DNA of 64,000 nt from Branchiostoma floridae. Its lineage: Eukaryota > Chordata > Leptocardii > Amphioxiformes > Branchiostomatidae. Below, in pieces: positions 53,761 to 64,000 of this stretch. A program made the translations under genes and the position numbers. The notes beneath the pieces were generated by a model. It searched no databases. It was not told where the DNA came from and saw nothing but the letters and a program-made list of their open reading frames with translations. The DNA lies in NCBI RefSeq assembly GCF_000003815.2, contig NC_049984.1:19987861-20051860 (forward strand), given 5' to 3'. The first letter of the stretch is position 1. Each line of letters begins with the position of its first letter.

Positions 53761-54145
53761 TCACTCTTCGCAATTCCCCCCACAAGGGAGAGAAGCACTG
53801 CCCGCGTGTCTTCTCGTATGATGATTGTTGTCGGCATTCACAGTGAGGCGGGCACTAACCTGTTCACAGAGCTTTGCCAGGGTTTCACTGTTTACATGTG
53901 GTTGACAGGGTTTCATTGTCTAAATGTGGTTGTTTTGGCATTTGGACCATAATGGCAGTTTGTCCCAGAGCTCTTTGCATACTTTGATTTTCTCCTTGCA
54001 GCCTTGCTTATAGATGTTATACTTCCTCTGGATTTCAGCATAGTCAGCATCTGGAATCATACTGTCTCTACCTAATATATTTTTATTTGGTAGCACACTA
54101 AATCTAGCCACTGTACAAAGAATAAACTTTGGCTCTACTGTATAT

Positions 54146-54641
54146 TCAGATTCTCGCCTTGGCCAGAAGAAAGTACATTTTCCTTTCTTCGACTTCTTTC
54201 TTCGACTTCTTTCTTTTCATGTACTTCACAACAAGTTCGCCATCATCCTGCACTTCTTTCACTTCCAGTCATCACATGTGAGAGTCACTTTTAATGGGAG
54301 TTACCGTTGTGGTCAGGAACATCTCACGATCTTCCCACATCCAGGGATAGGACAGGTTGTCCTGCGGTTCTTGCAGAATGAGAGAACATGAATCAGATGG
54401 TCCTTCCTAAATCATCCCAGATAAAAGAAGATATTGTTACTATTATAGAAGTAATTCCTATTATGTAGATGTAATAAGAGATTCAATAATACATAATTCA
54501 AGAATGGAGTTAAGGAATTTTCAAACTTTGGAGCAAGGTATGTATATCAACAGCTCACTGACCTTTCATGCCTGACGCCGACCAAGGCTTCCTCGGCCAG
54601 GTCCATCATGTCAGTGAACCCACGTGTGGTCAGGAGCCGTT
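54146..54641 (-). CDS. Three phase-matched exons, CPxxGCG motif
   Basis: Exon 54641-54563 follows TTTGCCTTTCAG, encodes RLLTTRGFTDMMDLAEEALV and GVRHE, and ends at AAAG|GTCAGT. Exon 54406-54328 follows GATGATTTAG, encodes KDHLIHVLSFCKNRRTTCPI and PGCGKI, and ends at ATC|GTGAGA. Exon 54247-54146 follows GAAGTGCAG, encodes DDGELVVKYMKRKKSKKEVE and a basic tail, and ends at TGA. All junction codons agree. 'C...CPIPGCGK' plus a basic tail recalls the end of SP-RING SUMO ligases of the NSE2 type, but the first half of such a finger is not seen, so the function is unassigned. Confidence 0.45.
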
Positions 54642-54747
54642 CTGAAAGGCAAAGAAGATTGGGTTATGCCTTATGACCCCCTACCGGACTCACACGCAGA
54701 AGAATGTCAACATTTCTATAGTGAACCAGTTGGTTTGTAGACCTCAC

Positions 54748-55054
54748 CTTCAAGCACTCCCAGCCGTCGCAGCCGGGAATACAAACTGCCAGGACGTTTC
54801 CTTCATTGGTCAGGTTCAGCTCAGTACAAGCTGCAGTGAGAGATGACATCATTGTGTTGAACCAGTGCGTAATTTAATATAGATGCATAAGAATTGGGTC
54901 AAACCTTACATAGATTTACCTCTATACATCGAAACTAATTAAAAGAGTGACACTATGTAGCAAAGTAGTGTTTTACCCGACTCTCCCTGGCTTGACCCCG
55001 GGGACGCCACCCACCAGTACGCCGTTAGCTGTGCGCTGGCCTGGAACTCGGGAT
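54748..55054 (-). CDS. Two phase-matched exons, unrecognised
   Basis: Exon 55054-54977 follows GATGCTAG, encodes PEFQASAQLTAYWWVASPGS and SQGES, and ends at CGG|GTAAAA. Exon 54830-54748 follows CTCACTGCAG, joins in phase and encodes CTELNLTNEGNVLAVCIPGC and DGWECLK to AAG|GTGAGG. The exit phase (0) does not match the exon at 54641, which needs one carried base. They may be separate genes, or an exon was missed. Confidence 0.4.
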
Positions 55055-56805
55055 CTAGCATCAAGCTTAATGACAACAGGGAAGAAAGCAATGTCAAATG
55101 TAGCAAATGGGTGTTAACGCTTTCTTTTCTATCCCACTAAGATCTTTGTCGACTTTTCTATTTAGGCAATATCGTAACATGTACTATAGTCAAGCATAAT
55201 TCTGTCTAGTTTGTATGATTAGAAATCAGGAAAGTCTACACTTATGGCAACTAATTAACTGGAACATGAAAAGAGGTAATCGGATTTCCGATAAACAAAG
55301 CGAATGAATGCACAACAGACAACTAGTCGTTAAAGTATAGTAGTCCGCTAGTTCCCTCATTTTTCATTTCTTTTGCCTCCTTGAATATCCCACGTTTCAT
55401 GAAGGACAAACTTTACTGATCAAAGTAAATTCTTTATCACTGCCTGCTGATGGCTCTGCTATAGCCACCAGCAAGACCCGGCAGTCTGCTACTGCCTGTG
55501 CCTGTAGGGAATCAACGAAGGTATCTCAAACTTTCTGTGAAAGGTGTACACTTTTTCTTGTACATGCACATGTTCCATTTGAGTAATAAGATTATCCAGT
55601 ACATTCTGGGCTCGTCTTCGCCACGAAACTACATTTACATTTACGGTTATAACGTTTCCATGATGTACAGTGTGTCATTTTAACCCACGTCACGTGGCGC
55701 GATGTTAGGCCATCCACAGATACTGCCTCAATTTCTATTAGATTCGTATAGATATGACATTTGTCGACAACATGTGGTGTACAGACTTTCAGTGATTCTG
55801 AAGAGAAGACTGAAAGAAGCGAAACAAGTTGTGTCATGCTTTTATTTGCCATGAATAGTGGGGGCTTTGGATCCTTTTACTGAAAAGTTTGTCCTCTGCA
55901 CGGCGGAAGGACTTTAAGAAATACTATTTGTGGTACTGTGTAGTCGATTGTGAGCACTGTTGCACATGGGAAAGGCATTTCACATTTGATCTTCTTAAAG
56001 ACCAACCCCGTACTATAAAACCACCCAATAAATTCGGCTAACGTAAACTACTAGAGCTCAGTCTTCTGTTCACTGTGGTGGAGTTCACATCGGGGAAGGC
56101 TGGCTGAGACGGCTAACCAACACAAGTTTATTTTCGATTCAATTTTGATATTAGGATACTACATTAGGTATTAAAGTATGATTATACATAAAGCTTTACC
56201 TAACCCAGAATATAAAGTAATGAAAATGCTGGCTTGTCTTACTCTGGTACTGTGAGACATACCTGACAGTTACATGTACAGTCTACATAGCCCCTGTTGG
56301 TACGCTTGCAAACAGACACCACATTATTAGCCATATTTTTAGACACATAAATATCAGAGCTAATTCAGTTATAAGGAAGATTTTCAAGTTGCAATCATGT
56401 GTAGATACAAAAAGACATTTTGATACAAAGTTGGCAGAGCAGACTTGAAAGTTTCAATTTGAACACAAGGTTGGTTTCCCAAAATTTGAAAGTTGCTGTT
56501 ATTAGGACCTCGATTATGTAACTTTGTTACAGCTATCTGGATCATTCTGCAGGGTTTGATAGTGTTTCCTTGAAAACCAGTAGAGAAAAATATTTGAATT
56601 TTTGACCAGTATTTTATGCTAATCTGTCCCTGCCTTTGTTTCCAGTGTGTAGACAGTCTGAGATTTTTATTAGTTTATGTATTTATAGGGGTCAATTCAC
56701 CCCTCTAGCTGCTGGGATGGTCAAAGTAGGGAGTACTTCCTTAGTGCTGTGCCCAGGGCACTCCAGTGATTTTGCTCATACCGCATTAAGTTTCGGGTAG
56801 CTCAC
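55055..56805. other. No clear gene
   Basis: AT-rich. An 86-codon minus-strand frame at 55592-55852 (MANKSMTQLVSLLSVFSSES) has no family match or splice signals. Confidence 0.35.
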
Positions 56806-57519
56806 CTTTGAAGTAAACCAGTGTGGGATGCTGCAGTTGAATAACGAGCGTGTCCTTCAGGACATTTGGCATGTCTCTAACACACTCTTCTGCTTGTCGC
56901 AGTACTTTCCTCCGTCCCTTGTCATCTAACTTAGGGTTCAACTGAAAGATGGTGCTACACACTTCACTTGTGAGTAACGTGCCAGGAGATGGCAATGGCG
57001 CCGGATAAATGTCTTCTCTGGTGATCTATACGTGTGACATAACAAATAAGGAGCCGTCAAAGATGTGACGTGAGCTTTGAGTACGTGTCCAAGCGTTTCC
57101 CGGCTTCACTTGCAACCCCTGTGTAGCAAAACGTCTTCCCGTACTAAAGCTTCAACGCAATGAATGGTCTACATTAAATGTACTTGAGAGTGGCTACCAA
57201 CCAGGTAAAAAACAACAATCCGGATCCTTGCAGTTTAATCCGCTTGTTGTTTTACTTAGTGTGAACGGGGTCAATTACAAAATCAGTTTACGGAATATGC
57301 AAATTTTTAGGGATGTTTGCTCACCATATATGGCCTCCAGCCTGTTTTGATCCAGGCGGCCAAAGCCGTTGCTCCCACAGACATTATTCTGGGACAGTTC
57401 CACGGTGGTGAAAAGTTCTTGTACAATCAGCCGGACCCTTTGTCCATCGTCTATCCAGGGGAGCTGGTTAGCAGTGGCTGCCTGGATAGTCACCCCTCTC
57501 CCTGGATGTCCTAATGGAA
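56806..57519 (-). CDS. BEN-like domain gene, two exons
   Basis: Exon 57519-57325 follows TTTTGTATTTACAG and encodes LGHPGRGVTIQAATANQLPW, DDGQRVRLIVQELFTTVELS and CGSNGFGRLDQNRLEAIY, ending at ATG|GTGAGC. The 'lv--LF---el---sv-G...LD--rl-aI' pattern matches BEN domains, which bind DNA or mediate protein contacts in chromatin factors. Exon 57015-56806 continues: EDIYPAPLPSPGTLLTSEVC, STIFQLNPKLDDKGRRKVLR, TLVIQLQHPTLVYFK, then G|GTGAGC. The joint works in phase if the second of two close AG acceptors (57016-57017) is used. Further exons should follow. Family call is moderate; no catalytic function expected. Confidence 0.45.
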
Positions 57520-57823
57520 CTGTAAATACAAAAGTAATGCATGTATTCTATCAAATTACATCAAGGTGATAAAACACGCGGCTTAGTACTTGGTACTGCA
57601 AATATTGTAAGACAGTCCAAGTGTTCAATGAATACACTGGTTTTCATATATATAGTCTGTGGACAACATTATTCAATTTATATAACTTCATGTGACAGTG
57701 GTAGTCCGAAAGCTGGAGTTGTTAATAACCGCAATTTGTACAAGCAACTTTACTCAGTGGCTTTTATTAAGGTAATTGGTATATTCCTTTTTATATTTCA
57801 GGCATACCATAGGTATGGTGAAA
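57520..57823. other. No gene recognised
   Basis: AT-rich sequence up to the assembly gap. Confidence 0.5.
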
Positions 57824-57923
57824 NNNNNNNNNNNNNNNNNNNNNNNNNNNNNNNNNNNNNNNNNNNNNNNNNNNNNNNNNNNNNNNNNNNNNNNNNNNNN
57901 NNNNNNNNNNNNNNNNNNNNNNN
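57824..57923. other. Assembly gap
   Basis: Exactly 100 N, the conventional placeholder for a gap of unknown length. Features on the two sides may not be adjacent in the genome. Confidence 0.99.
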
Positions 57924-58079
57924 TGTTTCTTTCTTTCTCCTGTCAAATCTTCAGAACACGGTATCTCCGTTGTTCCTCAACCGAATGACTTGAAATTTGG
58001 CACAAGGGTAGAGTGGGCCAATACCCTCGGGCGTTTTTTTCATTTTTTCCATATCTGTCTCTTAAATGATTTTATTAAG

Positions 58080-58740
58080 GTTTTTTGGTCATCTTAAGAC
58101 CAAAACTGTATATTTGGGCCCCCTGTACCCTGGTATTATAACCGAATGAGCTGCAATTTGGCACAGATGTGCCTTGATAAGTCCCCCATATAGATTCAAT
58201 ATCAGTTTTGGTGTACAGTACAACAAAATGCTTATTTTTGCGATTTTTTGACCAATTTTTGACCAAAAAAGGACACTTTTGGCCCCTGTACCCTGGTATT
58301 ACAACCAAATGAGCTGAAATTTGACAGAGATGTGCCTTGATAATGCCCCCATATAAATTTAAGAACAATTTTGGTGTACAGTACAACAAAATGCTTATTT
58401 TTGCGATTTTTTGACCAATTTTTGACCAAAAAAGGACACTTTTGGCTCCTGTACCTTGGTATTGCAACCGAATGAGCTGAAATTTGACACAGATGTGCCT
58501 TGATAATCCCTTCATATAAATTCAATAACACTTTTGGTGTACAGTGCAACAAAATGCTTATTTTTGCGATTTTTGGCCAATTTTTGACCAAAAAAGGACA
58601 CTTTTGGCTCCTGTACCCTGGTATTACAATTAAATGACCTGAAATTTGGTATAGATAGGCATTAGATACTTGGTAACAAGATTCAAGTAAAATTTTTGAC
58701 ATAAACAACTTTAAAATGATTAATTTTGGCACTTTTCTGA
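58080..58740. repeat. 162-bp tandem array, about 4 units
   Basis: GACCAAAAAAGGACACTTTT recurs at 58261, 58424 and 58586, with a diverged unit at 58099, so the period is 162-163 bases. The units share CTGTACCCTGGTATTACAAC and ATGCTTATTTTTGCGATTTT. Because 162 is divisible by three, long repetitive frames stay open on the minus strand. They are not real genes. Confidence 0.9.
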
Positions 58741-59850
58741 GGGGAAATTTGTTTTCTTTTGGCCTCCTGACGTGACCTTCCGTGACCCCGCACAGAGCCA
58801 CACCTGTGCGCGTCAGCCGGAGAGTTAATTGAATCAAAGACCTAGCCAATCAGCGAAGAGGAGGCCAAAGGCTAATTAATATTCATAAGCGGGGCCTCAT
58901 GATCCCGTATATAGCAGTGTTCCCGCCAGGGGGAGCAAAGCCCGCCTAAGGCTCTCGCATTTTAGACTATTCAGAAGGCTTTATATTGTATCAGTTCTTA
59001 GGGGCATATCTATGATAATCGCAGCAGTCACTTAACTTCTCTTCAGGAGTTTAGCGTAACACTGTTTCAGGTCAAACCGTCAAAGGCAACTAAAAACAAA
59101 CTTTAACGTTACTGAGTTCAACAGTACTTATAACTTGTTATCCGAAGTTGAAACGCTAGCGATGGTATTTTCGCTGCGCTGTTAGCTCCGTGCGACTGTT
59201 GTTGACGGTCTTATAACGGTATATTTTGCACCCCTGTACCCTGGTATGAGTAACATTTGGTATAGATAGGCATAATATAGTTGGTAAAATGATCCAAGTA
59301 AAATTTTTGGCATAAAGTACTGTAAAAGGCTTAATTACAGCACTTTTTTAGGGGAAATTGGTTTTCTTTCGTTCTCCATGCCGTGACCTTTCGGACGTTC
59401 ACCCCACAGAGCCGACATCTGCACCTGCGTCTAGCCGGCAGGAAGAGTTAATTCAATTAATGGTTCAGCCAATCAGCGAAGAGGAAAGCGAAGGCTAATT
59501 AATATTCATAAGCGGGACCACACAATACGTTAACTTGAAGACTCAGGCCGTACAGACTTCTCGCCAGGATTTTTTCAAAGCGTCGGACAGGGGTCCGGGG
59601 GCCGCCGAATGTCCCTGGCGGGGTCCAGGGGCAGGGCCACTGTGGGGGGGACCCAGGTGGGCGAAGCCCCCCCCCCCCGGAAGCTCTTGCATTTTAGGCT
59701 ATTGAGAAGGCTTCTTTTATCAGTTTTTTTAGGGCCATATCTACGATAATCGTAGCAGTCACTTACTTCTCTTCAGCAGTTTGACTTTAAAATATTTCGG
59801 GTCAAAGCTTCAAAGACAACTAAAACCTCATAAACAACAAACTTTACTTA
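58606..59850. repeat. Diverged tandem duplication with CCAAT boxes
   Basis: 58606-59110 and 59228-59850 are related at about 75-80%. Both contain CTGTACCCTGGTAT, AGCCAATCAGCGAAGAGGA, GGCTAATTAATATTCATAAG, GCATTTTAG and ACTTCTCTTCAG in the same order. The second copy holds a GC-rich insert (59580-59690). The conserved CCAAT box and nearby TATATAG suggest promoter-like DNA, either of a transposon or of a repeated gene. Confidence 0.7.
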
Positions 59851-61015
59851 GCTCAACAGGCACACAGCACATGACTGTTTGAAACTCTAAGTCTAATCAA
59901 CAGCCGTGTTTGATTGATAGCCGGCGGTCCTATGATGAAGTCGGCGAAAGGTGCGTTAGTTAGAAAATCTGCGTTTAGTTTTGATACGTAATTATAAGTT
60001 AGACAGTGGCGAGAATGATTATTTTCTCATCAATATTTCTCTTCAGAATTATTTGAACTTAATTGTACATCTAAACAATTGGCTTACCTGTGCAATGTTT
60101 ATATGATTATGATCAGTGTACTGAAATCATGTGTAACGTATGGCTCCTAGTCAATAGATCAGCATTTTCTCTATAGTGACCACCTGTCTATAGTGGCCAC
60201 ATTTCCTAGTGCTGTTGTTGTTTGGCATAAACTTTGAACATTTAAATTGTAAGTAACTTTAAACTGCCAGAGTTTCAGCCCAATAAAACACTCTCAGCGC
60301 CAGGGTATGAACAGACTGACCAGACAGACGAAAATAAATCCTCGAACAAGGTTCAATCGTATCTTCCGGGTCTGGCAGGAAGTTGTTAAACTAAAATAAG
60401 AATAGGCTCGATGGTTGATTGCATACAAAGTAAAACAGTTTAACAGTTTTACAGCTTGAAGAAAACAAACGCTCCTACAGTACCTGCACCTGCTTGATAA
60501 TTATTAAATCGTATGCCCTACTTGAATAAAAAAAGTTCATTGCAATAATAAATGTACCCACATCACAAGGAGCTTATACTTTTTTAAACTTACACCTAGT
60601 TATCGTACTGAAAATTGTTAATGACATTACATGAAGTCATTCAACAATTTTCAGTCATGATGAAAATTTTCTGAATGGAAGGTGTGATTATTGTCATTTT
60701 CTGAAAAATAGAAGCAAGCTCTGTTTTTACCTGGAGTCAATTCACAATACCAGTCCACTTTGGGGGATAATGTATTGTTAAGAGGATGTTCCATTTTTGC
60801 GCAGGGGTGATTTGGAACAGTCCAATGTTGCGTGGGAAGGGGTATGGCTGAAATATGCTGTATTTGCTCTTAAGCAAATGTCGGCCTTTCTAGTCTACAA
60901 CTGACCTCTTCCACCGGTCTGGGCCTGTGGGGCCTGCATTTCTGCGCTCCCGTCATAAACAGCAGACTGGGCTTCCCCGACAGCTGAAGCCATGCATGTC
61001 TCTGGGGATGCTGCC
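59851..61015. other. No gene; one small hairpin
   Basis: AT-rich. A short hairpin lies at 60610-60652 (GAAAATTGTT pairs with AACAATTTTC). Confidence 0.5.
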
Positions 61016-61170
61016 GGCGGCGTTATGTTTGGGCGAGGTCCCAGTGGCGTTAAGTTTGGGCGTGGTCCCAGTGGCGTTAAGTTTGGGCGTGGTCCCAGTG
61101 GCGTTAAGTTTGGGCGTGGTCCCGTTGGCGTTAAGTTCTGGCGTGGTCCCTGAGGTGTGATGCCATGCCG
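61016..61170. repeat. 27-bp array coding LGPRPNLTP
   Basis: About five units of GGTCCCAGTGGCGTTAAGTT plus TGGGCGT. On the minus strand they encode LGPRPNLTP within an open frame (61227-60895) that ends TGGRGQL. Related to 33775-33845. Confidence 0.95.
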
Positions 61171-61397
61171 ACGCTGTGAATGAAGATATATTAGTAATTG
61201 AAATGCAAGATAAAAACTGACTGTCACAATCCTGGAATAGTTACTTATTTGTTTTTTTTCTGCACGATAGTTAATTCACCTTAACCTTAACCTAACAGTG
61301 GGCCTGTTGACATCATTTGCTTAAAAGATTTCATTGTCTATGTAATGCAATCTTGAAGCGTCTGTTACCAAAAAAATATCAAAATGTGTAAACGTCC

Positions 61398-61890
61398 TTG
61401 GTCAACACTTACTCCTCTGTTTTGAGCCCTCATTTGCAGCAAGATGTGACAGGAATGATACTATCTTCCCCGAAGGCAAACGGTTTGAACAAATTGGCCA
61501 ACTGGCTGCGAAGCTCAGGTTTCATGGATGGCTGTAGTGAATCATACACTGTGATATTCCCCCCAATGGATGTAGACACGACCCAGTGATCCTTAACATT
61601 GTGCATTTGCATGCAGACAGTCACTGGATGCCGGGACAGGGCCTTGCTGATTGGCCGTCAAAATCACTGTATCCCGTGACACATCAATGAGGGGATATTC
61701 ATTGCTAATCAGATGCTGCGCAGAGTTGATCATTTAGCCACTGTTCTTCTTATAGGATCTGCCTGTCCTTCTGTGTCAACTTTGTATGGTTGATCACCAA
61801 CCATTCATTTCTTGCCTCATCAGTCTCCATGTCACAGTCAACCACAGCCTCCAGATCAGACTCAATGTATGCCACTTTTGTCTCCAGCTC
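61398..61890 (-). pseudogene. Ulp1-like (C48) protease domain relic
   Basis: The minus strand reads QELETKVAYIESDLEAVVDC and LVINHTKLTQKDRQIL, a stop, and then EEQWLNDQLCA in the same frame. The next recognisable block is VKDHWVVSTSIGGNITVYDS with the catalytic His (HW), then PELRSQLANLFKPF. WLND and HWv-v......V-vYDS are signatures of Ulp1/SENP-type cysteine proteases. A later QMRAQNRG (Gln of the active site region) leads to a GTAAGT donor. The catalytic Cys exon is not seen. Stops and shifts mark a relic of a transposon-encoded protease. Confidence 0.6.
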
Positions 61891-62640
61891 TTGCTACACA
61901 GTAGTACCCACGCTGACACTGACCAGTAAGGTAGACTTCATCATTTCTGCATGATGGCCGATCCGTTTTGTGGATGGATGTTTTGGAGGCCGAGTTGGTA
62001 GATCACAGACGGTGTTCATCAAAGGTGTCTTTTCCTTTTTGGGGGCTGCTGGCTGACATGAAGTGGGAGTGTGGAACACTGTCGTCTCGGGGTGTGTTTT
62101 GCTGCAGGTCTTCTTGAGTATCCAAAATGTAAATGATATCTCCCTGAGTGACCAAAATATCTAGGAACTGTTGAAAAGCTAGACAGAATTGACAAATACA
62201 TGTTTCTGCAGTAATAAAAACATCAGTCTATTTAGTCAACTGTGTACATGTCTCCTTGTTAGTTAGGGGACTAACTAGTAAGGCTTTGGCCTTGATCGCC
62301 TATGGTAGGCAGCGAAGCATTCTTGATGCATTCCTGCATTACACCCTGTACACTGCCAGACAGATCGGGACCTAGTATCATGTCCTGCCACACAATCCCA
62401 CATTTTGCTAGGGGGTAGATATTGCAAGTCATGGCCATGTGGAGGATGCATTGCTGCTTGCACCAGGTCTGCAATCTCCAGCCGTGGAATTTCCCGGCCA
62501 GCTGATCTGATCTGCCGATCGCCGTTTTCTGGTGCGCCTTTCTGTCATGTACAGATGGGCAAACACACCAAAACTGTTGGTTCCACTGTTGGTTCAAGGC
62601 ATGCATATGAGGGGTCTGCTGCCTGCCGAAAGGCATAGAG
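61891..62640 (-). pseudogene. Zinc-finger family relic, copy 2
   Basis: Same family as 32973-33770. Here the finger is intact in frame to a stop: HGHDLQYLPPSKMWDCVAGH, RSRSVWQCTGCNAGMHQECF, AAYHRRSRPKPY. It is followed by SILSSFSTV (62200) and a basic segment PPKHPSTKRIGHHAEMMKST near 61950, then the Ulp1 relic. Upstream the frame breaks: the NSFGVFAHL block is present in another frame and about 50 residues before KRRSADQI are missing. Confidence 0.5.
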
Positions 62641-63327
62641 GTTAGCATAGAATTTTACTTGCTCCTGCAGAATGTTTTGAGGCTCCGTGAAGATCAATAT
62701 AATATAAATAATTAATCCATCTGAAGTCACAAGTGTCGTCATGTTTTTCCTTGCATGACCCCTACTAACTAAGTTCATGAAAAATTTCGTACATTTTTCG
62801 CCCTGCTCCATAAATTTGGCTCTTCTGTTTGCGATCAAATTATTAGCTTTTGCTTGGTAAATTAATTCTAGTTCATATTTTTTCCTTTATAACTTATGAA
62901 AGGTGTCACTATCTGGGGATGCGTCCAATATTTTCTGCAGGCTGTCGATCTCACTGGTAAGGAGTGATTCGGAATTTTTATTTTGTTTCCGCTTCCAAGA
63001 CGAATATTTAATTATCTGGCCGCGAACTGCACACTTGAAAGATTCCCATACCATGTGAGGATTGGCCGAACCATTATTAAACATAAAGAATTCAGAAATA
63101 AAGCTAGAGATCTCCTTGACAAATGCATTGTCATTTAAAAGGTCTTGATTAAATTTCCAAAAACCAGGACCTCTTGGCGTTACAGACATTACCACAGAAA
63201 TGCCAATCAGAGAATCAGACTCAGGTTGTCCTAAAGAAGAACTGGGGTTACTTTCAAATGTGTCAACATGTGGCCCAGTTTCAGACTCAGTTTGTCCAAA
63301 AGAAGAAATGGGGTTACTTTCCCTCAT
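62641..63327 (-). pseudogene. Tx1/L1-type non-LTR retrotransposon fragment
   Basis: One frame with a single TAA at 62887-62889. It reads RGPGFWKFNQDLLNDNAFVK, VWESFKCAVRGQIIKYSSWK, the stop, KKYELELIYQAKANNLIANR, RAKFMEQGEKCTKFFMNLVS. 'GpgfWKfN-sLL-d', 'WE--K---Rg--I-Y' and 'R-----E-GEK-tkyF--L' are the linker and N-terminal reverse transcriptase motifs of L1/Tx1 elements. The frame runs into the zinc-finger relic at about 62640, so the reverse transcriptase core and 3' end are missing. Confidence 0.75.
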
Positions 63328-63535
63328 GATAATCCATATCTGCTATACTGGGTTCCATGAACCTGTTCAATGTTCCAATCATATGCATCGCGTTGTACTT
63401 GGGACGGCCACACAGATGATGGGTTTTGTTATCACAGATGAAGGAACCGGAAGATGAGCAGAAACCTGAGGCATGATGGATGGAAATTATGGGGTCTGCA
63501 TCACTTCATCAGTCATCACCAAAACTGTTGGTTCC

Positions 63536-63705
63536 ACATCAGACAGTGATCACACATTTATAGCTGACAGTGATCACACATTTATAGCTGACAGTGATCA
63601 CACATTTATAGCTGACAGTGATCACACATTTATAGCTGACAGTGATCACACATTTATAGCTGACAGTGATCACACATTATAGCTGACAGTGATCACACAT
63701 CAGGT
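63536..63705. repeat. 24-bp tandem array, 7 units
   Basis: Units of GACAGTGATCACACATTTAT plus AGCT. Each carries the palindrome TGATCA. One unit has lost a T, and the last is truncated. The plus-strand frame reads ADSDHTFI repeats. Confidence 0.95.
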
Positions 63706-64000
63706 CGGATTATAATCTAAGACAATAAGGACTACTGGTTGCCAACTTGACCCCATTACCTTAAAATCCATCAAAGACTAATTGGCCACGTTCCGAACTC
63801 ATGAAGAGCTCCTGCGCTACCGCGACCTTTGAACTTCACACTACAATATGTCTCTAACATACGCAAGACACATTCGTTGTATAGACATATAATACATAAC
63901 CTTCTGATTAAATTAGACCTGGCCACATCTATTGATTAATATATGCATGACAAATTAACAAAACGCGTAACTCACATCACGACCGATAAAAAAAGAAGAC

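Noticed and set aside
57541-57993. Plus-strand frames spanning the N gap
   Set aside because: They exist only because N codons contain no stops.
58075-58849. 146- and 205-codon frames on the minus strand
   Set aside because: They are produced by a tandem array whose period is divisible by three.
1-64000. tRNA or rRNA genes
   Set aside because: No cloverleaf, box A/B pair or rRNA core sequence was recognised by eye; a tRNAscan-SE run would be decisive.

Overview
The window looks like nuclear DNA of an invertebrate animal, most plausibly an amphioxus-type chordate or another marine metazoan. The basis is short exons bounded by GT/AG splice sites, AT-rich intergenic DNA, a 100-base N scaffold gap at 57824-57923, and a dense mix of metazoan transposon families. 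These include hAT, pogo/Tigger, piggyBac, Gypsy, Tx1/L1-like and other non-LTR retrotransposons, probable Penelope traces, and multi-copy genes with YqaJ, Ulp1, Tudor-like, trihelix and BEN-like domains. The species assignment is an inference; no rRNA, tRNA or known marker gene was found.

Layout. 0-10 kb: hAT relics, a non-LTR retrotransposon 3' end, one long decayed unknown protein, an unrecognised multi-exon gene (4.5-5.4 kb), a copy of a dispersed repeat (6.6-7.5 kb), two exons of an unknown gene (7.6-8.3 kb), a perfect foldback, and the end of an integrase-like/Tudor-like gene. 10-20 kb: minisatellites, a 0.7 kb TA-flanked inverted-repeat element, a 40-bp tandem array, a Tudor-like gene carrying twenty 27-bp coding repeats, a coiled-coil/Tudor relic, another foldback and a pogo/Tigger relic. 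20-30 kb: a broken RING-H2 gene with a 31-bp triplication, a second copy of the dispersed repeat, Gypsy and Ulp1 relics, transposon-like gene pieces, a deleted Gypsy copy and a trihelix domain.

29-45 kb: a hAT relic split by a G/C-tract inverted-repeat element, a gene with a possible 46-nt intron, zinc-finger and YqaJ nuclease relics, a long hairpin, a hammerhead-ribozyme-like motif, and a Gypsy element (gag, protease, reverse transcriptase, RNase H) whose 3' end is fused to a copied RING exon. 45-64 kb: repeats, two short multi-exon genes on the minus strand, piggyBac and 'DTDV' family relics, a second YqaJ nuclease, exons with a CPxxGCG motif, a BEN-like gene, a 162-bp satellite followed by a tandem CCAAT-box duplication, an Ulp1/zinc-finger relic, a Tx1/L1-like fragment and a 24-bp array.

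Almost every recognisable coding segment is on the minus strand. Few of the genes look intact, so most functional statements concern domain relics. Exon chains are called only where splice signals and reading phase agree, and mismatches are stated.
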